From: Candidatus Gastranaerophilales bacterium
GTDB taxonomy: Bacteria; Cyanobacteriota; Vampirovibrionia; Gastranaerophilales; Gastranaerophilaceae
Direction of reading: 5' to 3'
Assembly (NCBI GenBank): GCA_947628355.1
Contig: CANQZO010000037.1
Location: forward strand, 1 to 11,355
DNA length: 11,355 nucleotides
The translations under genes and the position numbers were made by a program. This document shows, one piece after another, positions 7,067 to 11,355 of this stretch. The notes under the pieces were generated by a model. It ran no database searches and was not told where the DNA came from. It saw only the letters and a list, made by a program, of their open reading frames with translations. Each line of letters opens with the position of its first letter. The stretch's first letter is position 1.

Positions 7067-8047
7067 TTATTTCACCTTAACGGTCGGAACTGCGCTCATT
7101 CCGGGGATTATGTTATAACCCGAAATATCGTCGGTAAATTTGATTTTAACGGGAATTCTCTGAACAATTTTAACGTAGCTTCCGACTGCATTTTCGGGCG
7201 GGAATAAACTTGCTTTAGCGCCCGAAGCCATTTGAAGACTGTCTACTTCGCCGTTAAATTTTTTATTTCCGTAAGCGTCAATTTTAATTTTTACCTTTTG
7301 CCCCTTTTTCATATTGGCGACCTGAGTTTCTTTAAAATTAGCAACAATCCAAACATCATCTTGAGCGATTGCAAATAAAGGCTGTGCGGTTTGAACATAA
7401 TTTCCTTCTTCAACGCTTCTATGAGTAATTTTGCCGTCTTGCACCGCATAAATTTTTGTGTAAGAAAGATTTAACTCATCCTGCTCAACTTGAGCCTCTA
7501 ATTCCTTAACTGCTGCCGTTATTTCGTCATACTTAGCTTTAGCACTTCTGCTGTTTGATTGTGCTGTGGTCAGTTTATTTTTGCTTGCTTCGTAGTCTTG
7601 AGTAGAAGCTATGCCTTTTGAGTGCATTTTTGAATATCTGCCAAATTCATTTTGCGCAAAATCAAGCTCGGAAGATGTTTTTATTACCTCATTATCTGCG
7701 CTGATTAAACTTGCTTGAGTTTCTTCAAGTTTTGCTTTTGACTGCTTTAATTTTGCTTCATAATCTTTCGGGTCTATTTCAAGTAATAAATCACCTGTTT
7801 TAACCTGCTGATTATCTTCAACGTATAATTTGATAACAGGTCCTGCTATTCTTGGCGCAACACTAATGATATGTCCCTCTACAAATGCATCGTCTGTTGA
7901 TTTATAAAATATTGAGTTTATTGAAATAATAACTCCCAAAACCAAGATAACTAATGCTGTTATTGCAGGAACAATTACACGTTTTTTTTCGTATATATGT
8001 CTTTTGTCCTCGTCAGTGACTAATGTTTCAGTTATTTTGTGTTCCAT
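7067..8047 (-). CDS. emrA: EmrA/HlyD-type periplasmic adaptor (membrane fusion protein)
   Basis: A 326-residue adaptor that links the EmrB-like pump to an outer-membrane channel. It has a short cytoplasmic tail, one membrane anchor (about 24-44), then the EmrA signature TDDAFVEGH (51-59) and the first lipoyl half (APRIAGPV to LLLEIDPKDY, 65-96). A coiled-coil hairpin follows (about 97-190, rich in Ala, Lys, Glu and Gln), then the second lipoyl half (YTKIYAVQDGKI, about 196-207). The beta-barrel region carries the family-typical SLFPPENAVGSYVKIVQRIP (280-299). ATG at 8047 has no good Shine-Dalgarno. A TATAAT inside the inverted repeat at 8068-8091 lies about 31 nt upstream. First gene of a two-gene operon with emrB. 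Confidence 0.9.
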   Translation of the reverse strand: MEHKITETLVTDEDKRHIYEKKRVIVPAITALVILVLGVIISINSIFYKSTDDAFVEGHIISVAPRIAGPVIKLYVEDNQQVKTGDLLLEIDPKDYEAKLKQSKAKLEETQASLISADNEVIKTSSELDFAQNEFGRYSKMHSKGIASTQDYEASKNKLTTAQSNSRSAKAKYDEITAAVKELEAQVEQDELNLSYTKIYAVQDGKITHRSVEEGNYVQTAQPLFAIAQDDVWIVANFKETQVANMKKGQKVKIKIDAYGNKKFNGEVDSLQMASGAKASLFPPENAVGSYVKIVQRIPVKIKFTDDISGYNIIPGMSAVPTVKVK

Positions 8048-8067
8048 TGTTTTTAATATAAAATAAT

Positions 8068-8091
8068 CTTGTGATTAAATTATATCACAAG
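8068..8091. promoter_or_regulatory. Perfect inverted repeat, probable operator between divergent emrA and tolC-like genes
   Basis: CTTGTGAT and ATCACAAG are exact reverse complements separated by 8 nt. A perfect TATAAT for the minus strand (8084-8079) sits in the spacer and edge, about 31 nt before emrA; its -35 is weak. A dimeric repressor bound here would block the -10 of emrA and probably the leader of the plus-strand channel gene. The half sites resemble CRP-type TGTGA/TCACA, but their 10-nt separation is not the 6 nt of CRP. A MarR- or TetR-type regulator is a guess; none is encoded in the window. Confidence 0.6.
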
Positions 8092-8112
8092 GGAAATCTT
8101 GGGAATAGGACA

Positions 8113-9486
8113 ATGAAAAAAACTTTTATAATACTATTTATAATTATGCTTACGGGCATTTCCGCCTATGCAAAAAAAGAAACTTCCGCACCCGAAAAAA
8201 CTTTGGAGTATTTAAACATAAGCTGGTGGGAAAAATACCATGACGATTTTTTAAAAGATAATTTATTGACGGTATATAAAAATAACTATGATTTAAAAAA
8301 TACTGCATTAAAAATAAAAGAAAACGAAAAAATGGTTAAAATGCAGTTTGCCAATGAATTGCCGTTTTTAAGTTTTTCTGGCGATTTAAACAGGGACTTA
8401 CAAGCTCCGCGCCAAAGGTTTGGTGAAATGGAAATACCTAAATACTCGCAGTATAACTATAATTTACCCATAACAGCAGGATATGAAATAGATATTTGGG
8501 GTTTAAACAGGTATAAAAGAAAAAGTCTTGAACAACAATTAGAGTGGGAAAAACAAGCTCAAAGAGCAACGTATATTTCGCTTACATCTGATTTTGCCGT
8601 TGATTATTTTAATTTAATTAAAGCTGATAAATTATTACAACTTCAAAATGAATTAATAAAGACTCAGGAAAAAATACTTACAATGACCCAAGATAAATAT
8701 GAAACGGGGCTTTGCAGTGTCAATGAGGTGCTTGCGGAAGAAAAATATCTTACTTTATTAAAAGAAGAAAAAAATAATCATGATTTAACAAAAAAATTAC
8801 TGAATGAAACTTTAAAAGTTTACCTTGCAAATAATGATGACGTGAAACGCAATAATTATGAAAATATTGTTCTTTTAAAGGATATACCAAAAGAATATTC
8901 TTCTTCAATTATTGAAAATCGCCCCGATTATAAACAAAGCGAAGCAAATATTAAGAAAATAGGATTTGACGTAAAAGCCGCAAAAAGAGAATTTTTGCCT
9001 AAATTTACATTAGCGGGACAAATCGGGCTTAATGCTTATACCTTAAATACATTATTTGACGGCGCTTCTCAGTTCTTAAACTTAGGAATTCTGCCTTATA
9101 TGGATTTATTTTCGGGCGGAAGAAAGACTGCCTTTTTAAAATTCAAGAAATATCAGTATGAGGAGGCTTTGAATGATTATCAAAAAACTATTTTAGAGGG
9201 CATAAAGGAAATGAATTCGGGGCTTATTGAATACAACATTGCTAATGATAATTATAGTGAAAGTGTAAAAAGGTTAAAGACTCAAACTAAAATATATACC
9301 CTTGCAAAAGAAAAAAATGAAATAGGTGCATCTGCCGATATTGACGCTTTATATGCAAAAGAAGCATATTTATTAACTCAAAAAGAAGAAGTATCAAACA
9401 AAATAAATTTATTAATTACAACAATCGGATTGTATAAAGCAGCGGGCGGAGCTGATTTATATTCAATATCAAATGAAAACCTTTAA
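8113..9486 (+). CDS. TolC/OprM (NodT)-family outer-membrane efflux channel
   Basis: The outer-membrane exit duct for the EmrAB-like pump. I choose ATG at 8113 (457 residues) over GTG at 8071, because the upstream start lies inside the inverted repeat and the protein from 8113 begins with a clean signal peptide (MKKTFIILF, cut after SAYA, residue 20). AGG precedes the ATG by only 3 nt. Seen: WW (38-39) followed by a helical repeat with NNYDLKNTAL; a beta-strand region with DIWG (127-130); KYETG (195-199); and in the second repeat RPDYKQSEANI (270-280) with LPKFTLAGQIG. These are typical of the family, as is the length. There is no lipobox Cys, unlike OprM/NodT lipoproteins. It is divergent from emrA and shares the operator region, so co-regulation is likely. 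Confidence 0.88.
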   Translation: MKKTFIILFIIMLTGISAYAKKETSAPEKTLEYLNISWWEKYHDDFLKDNLLTVYKNNYDLKNTALKIKENEKMVKMQFANELPFLSFSGDLNRDLQAPRQRFGEMEIPKYSQYNYNLPITAGYEIDIWGLNRYKRKSLEQQLEWEKQAQRATYISLTSDFAVDYFNLIKADKLLQLQNELIKTQEKILTMTQDKYETGLCSVNEVLAEEKYLTLLKEEKNNHDLTKKLLNETLKVYLANNDDVKRNNYENIVLLKDIPKEYSSSIIENRPDYKQSEANIKKIGFDVKAAKREFLPKFTLAGQIGLNAYTLNTLFDGASQFLNLGILPYMDLFSGGRKTAFLKFKKYQYEEALNDYQKTILEGIKEMNSGLIEYNIANDNYSESVKRLKTQTKIYTLAKEKNEIGASADIDALYAKEAYLLTQKEEVSNKINLLITTIGLYKAAGGADLYSISNENL

Positions 9487-9504
9487 TATTTAATAAAAAA
9501 GTAA

Positions 9505-9510
9505 TATAAT
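9505..9510 (+). promoter_or_regulatory. Putative -10 box upstream of the four-cysteine secreted protein
   Basis: TATAAT lies 24 nt before the ATG at 9534 in a 47-nt spacer, followed by a strong ribosome site. The -35 region overlaps the end of the channel gene and is poor. No terminator hairpin is visible in the spacer, so read-through from the channel gene is also possible. Confidence 0.35.
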
Positions 9511-9533
9511 ATTTTCAACAGAGGGAGAATATT

Positions 9534-10511
9534 ATGAATAAAAAAATAATTACAATGACTGCGGTAATTTTAACAGCATTAAGTATAAGCATTATATTTC
9601 CGCTATACAACAATGCGGACGATGTTGAAAATATAACTATAAATCAGCCGATAAATTTAAGTTATAAATCAAAGCAAGAAATTTATAATATAAGAAAAGC
9701 CTATGTAGCAAAATCAATTTTTGCTTCTCCTAATTATCAGCCGTCAGAGGAAGTATTTGGCGGAATAGAAAGTAATAAACCATGGATATCGATGGATTGG
9801 TGTTTTACTTATAATTCGGCAAAACCCGATAATTACATACTAAGAACGAGTGGTGCATCATCGCACAGCAGAAGTTTAATAAATCCGTCATTGCCTGTAT
9901 TAATAGAATATCCGTATTCAATACCTGATGTAACGGAATATAAAAATTTATGTACAAGTATGCCTCAAGCAATGGTTCCTATAAAAGCAACGTATACAAA
10001 AAGTAAAAAAGAAGTAGAGATTGCATATAAAAAATTACCTGATACCGGAAATGATAATACCGGATATCAAATAACAGCACTTAATGCAAGGGATTTCGGA
10101 TATAAATATATGTATCTTGATAAAAGTAAATCCACATTAAAAATGAGTTTTAAAATGAATAACAATATAAGTACCGGTGCAAAAGAAATAACTGATTTTA
10201 TACATTTAGGGGAATCCTGCAGAGTAGCAGGCGGTTGCAACAATTGGTCGATATCGCGTGATGATTTGCAGTTTAAACCGATAAAAATGCAAAAAGAGAA
10301 TTTAGCTGCCGGGGCGAATAAAACCCCCGCACCTGTTCAAACGAAGAAAGTACGCTCGGTAACTCTTGGAAATAGCACCGCTTCAGCAGTTGCACAGCAA
10401 AGTAGTTCAGCGATTTCTGACAATCAGATTTATATAAAATTATGGAAAAATAAACCCTCATCAACAAATGCGCTTGCTGACTTAAATGTGAAAATTACTT
10501 TCCAAAAATAA
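9534..10511 (+). CDS. Exported protein of unknown family with four cysteines
   Basis: A 325-residue protein I do not recognise. Residues 5-23 are a hydrophobic segment after MNKK, a signal peptide or N-terminal anchor; no lipobox or clear AxA cleavage site is seen, so anchoring is possible. The mature part looks beta-rich and polar. Cys90, Cys140, Cys229 and Cys235 could form two disulfides outside the cytoplasm (inferred). WISMDWCFTY (84-93) and the CRVAGGCNNW region (229-238) look like structured core. Residues about 255-295 are a Lys/Ala/Gln/Ser-rich linker, followed by a short C-terminal strand-like segment (QIYIKLW and DLNVKITFQK). GAGGGAG, 7 nt before ATG, is the strongest ribosome site in the window, which hints at high expression. 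DUF1643 gene follows after 35 nt. Confidence 0.8.
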   Translation: MNKKIITMTAVILTALSISIIFPLYNNADDVENITINQPINLSYKSKQEIYNIRKAYVAKSIFASPNYQPSEEVFGGIESNKPWISMDWCFTYNSAKPDNYILRTSGASSHSRSLINPSLPVLIEYPYSIPDVTEYKNLCTSMPQAMVPIKATYTKSKKEVEIAYKKLPDTGNDNTGYQITALNARDFGYKYMYLDKSKSTLKMSFKMNNNISTGAKEITDFIHLGESCRVAGGCNNWSISRDDLQFKPIKMQKENLAAGANKTPAPVQTKKVRSVTLGNSTASAVAQQSSSAISDNQIYIKLWKNKPSSTNALADLNVKITFQK

Positions 10512-10546
10512 AAGTCCTATATGCTAAATTTTTGAAAGGATTAAGA

Positions 10547-11194
10547 ATGAAAGAAAGTTATTATACGGGAGCGGTAAAAGACGAAATCAATAATAAAAAT
10601 ATAACAATAAAAGAAGCCGTTGCCGTATATGATGATGATTATAGAAACAGGTATACTTTAACGGTTAATTTAGGAAATGACGGCAAAGATACATTGATAG
10701 CAATAATGTTTAATCCGTCAGAAAAAACAATAAAAAAAAGAATTTCAACAAAATCGGCTCCGATTGATTTAACAGAAAACGGAAAAAAGAAAACATTTGT
10801 AGACGGCACAATTACGAATGTAATAAGGATAGCGGACAAATGCAAATATTCAAAAATCGTTATTTTAAATCTTTTTTCGATAATCACTTCAGACCCGAAA
10901 GAGATATTAAAAAATCCCCAAGATTATATAAATGATGTAAATAATAAAGAAATAAGCAAGAATTTAAAAACAAACAGTGATATATTAATAGCTTGGGGGC
11001 ATGACAAACAGCAAATAATTAGTGAAACAAAAAAGAAATGGCTATCACAGGCAAAAGGAGAGTTAAAATATTTTTGTTGGAATGAAACAAGCAACACGCC
11101 CACACATCCAAGTCCGTTTAATTATAAAAAGGTAGCCGATTTTTTAAAAAACGGAAGATGTTTAAAATTAATAAAAGAAAGAAAAATCAATTAA
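10547..11194 (+). CDS. DUF1643 domain protein
   Basis: A 215-residue soluble protein matching the DUF1643 layout: IMFNPSEK (53-60), DGTITNVIRIADKC (86-99), ILNLFSIITSDPKEI (106-120), LIAWGHD (147-153) and THPSPFNY (186-193). The family is common in bacteria and phages and has no established biochemical role known to me; it is often found in accessory DNA. I choose ATG at 10547 rather than TTG at 10532, since AAAGGA lies 6 nt before it. The 35-nt spacer behind the exported protein gene has no terminator, so the two are probably co-transcribed. The family usually has Asn-Pro-Ser followed by a short Asp-containing turn; here about 25 residues rich in Lys and Ser (60-84) lie between MFNPS and D86, a possible insertion. 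Confidence 0.8.
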   Translation: MKESYYTGAVKDEINNKNITIKEAVAVYDDDYRNRYTLTVNLGNDGKDTLIAIMFNPSEKTIKKRISTKSAPIDLTENGKKKTFVDGTITNVIRIADKCKYSKIVILNLFSIITSDPKEILKNPQDYINDVNNKEISKNLKTNSDILIAWGHDKQQIISETKKKWLSQAKGELKYFCWNETSNTPTHPSPFNYKKVADFLKNGRCLKLIKERKIN

Positions 11195-11269
11195 AGAAAT
11201 CGGGATGACAGGATTTGCACGACAAACAAGGTGAAAAATTGAGCCGTAGTTTGACGGGTCGGGTTTGTA

Positions 11270-11297
11270 GATTTTCAAGGCAAAGCCGTAGAAAATC
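11270..11297. repeat. Stem-loop: 7-bp outer stem with inner GGC/GCC stem
   Basis: GATTTTC (11270-11276) pairs exactly with GAAAATC (11291-11297), and inside it GGC pairs with GCC around an AAA loop. It is not followed by a T run on either strand in the usual position, so a classic intrinsic terminator is doubtful. It is the only hairpin between the DUF1643 gene and the edge that could end transcription. Confidence 0.5.
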
Positions 11298-11308
11298 ACA
11301 TACGCGAA

Positions 11309-11340
11309 TGAGGGGTGTAGGCGGAAGCCGTACAGCCTCA
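11309..11340. repeat. Stem-loop with a GGAA (GNRA-type) tetraloop
   Basis: TGAGG pairs with CCTCA, TGTA with TACA and GGC with GCC, around a GGAA loop, with a small internal loop and one bulged G. This is a well-formed 32-nt hairpin if transcribed from the plus strand, since GGAA fits the GNRA consensus. The CCTCA arm overlaps a second possible hairpin, CTCAC with GTGAG (11337-11351), so the two could be alternative structures. Confidence 0.5.
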
Positions 11341-11355
11341 CATCAGGTGAGCAAT

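Larger units (their letters stand above)
11195..11355. other. GC-richer, hairpin-rich stretch without a convincing gene, continuing past the edge
   Basis: Composition changes abruptly after the DUF1643 stop, from A-rich coding DNA to near 48% GC. AGCCGTA occurs three times at an exact 42-nt spacing (11242, 11284, 11326), though the sequence between the copies is not alike. Two stem-loops stand out and are listed separately. Both strands have open frames here: minus, 61 codons from the edge to a TAA at 11168-11170; plus, open from 11209 to the edge. Neither resembles a known protein, and openness on both strands suggests composition rather than coding. It may be an intergenic repeat family, a structured RNA, or the leader of a gene beyond the edge, since AGGTGA lies just before a possible truncated ATG. 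Confidence 0.5.

Noticed and set aside
8069..8090. CRP/FNR-type binding site
   Set aside because: The half sites look like TGTGA and TCACA, but the separation is 10 nt rather than 6, so this is not a CRP consensus.
8071..8112. Upstream GTG start for the TolC-like gene, adding 14 residues
   Set aside because: It would place coding sequence over the inverted repeat and put charged residues ahead of an otherwise normal signal peptide.
11195..11280. tRNA gene in the GC-richer end region
   Set aside because: There is no T-loop consensus, no acceptor-stem pairing and no cloverleaf.
11168..11353. Minus-strand partial gene entering from the right edge
   Set aside because: It overlaps the end of the DUF1643 gene by 27 nt, differs in composition, matches nothing known to me, and the plus strand is open over the same stretch.
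1..11355. CRISPR array, transposase or integrase, toxin-antitoxin pair
   Set aside because: No repeat-spacer series, no terminal inverted repeats with a transposase, and no small paired genes were found.

Overview
This is an AT-rich window (roughly 30% GC by eye) from a Gram-negative-type bacterium. The cell type is inferred from a complete EmrA-EmrB-TolC-like tripartite efflux set, which needs an outer membrane. The lineage cannot be fixed from sequence alone. The style of the genes (FkbM, GT2, CDP-glycerol transferase, FemAB-like acetyltransferase, DUF1643, low GC) fits a host-associated gut bacterium such as Gastranaerophilales, or a campylobacter-like organism, but this is a weak guess.

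Left part (1-4069, all on the minus strand): a tightly packed surface-glycan operon. In transcription order it encodes a FemAB/GNAT-like acyltransferase (4069-3137), a CDP-glycerol glycerophosphotransferase family protein (3121-1906), a GT2 glycosyltransferase (1919-945) and an FkbM-type methyltransferase (931 to beyond the left edge). The key observation is a run of nine G (coding strand, 3070-3062) 18 codons into the CDP-glycerol transferase gene. With nine G the frame closes at once; with eight (or eleven) it opens into one continuous 404-residue protein. The same operon runs off the window inside a second G run of at least 7 in the FkbM gene. Together they look like homopolymer contingency tracts giving ON/OFF switching of a cell-surface glycan modification.

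Middle (4070-5542): a divergent promoter region and a plus-strand gene for a PurD-like ATP-grasp ligase. It has lost the N-terminal and C-terminal substrate signatures of true GAR synthetase, so it is probably a repurposed ligase. Its stop codon overlaps the stop of the convergent emrB-like gene.

Right-centre (5539-9486): emrA-emrB-like genes on the minus strand, translationally coupled, and a TolC-like outer-membrane channel gene on the plus strand. They diverge from a 65-nt spacer carrying a perfect 8+8 inverted repeat that overlaps a TATAAT box, a likely shared operator. No regulator gene is in view.

Right end (9487-11355): a secreted or membrane-anchored protein of unknown family with four cysteines, a DUF1643 protein, and then a more GC-rich, hairpin-rich stretch without a convincing gene that continues past the right edge.
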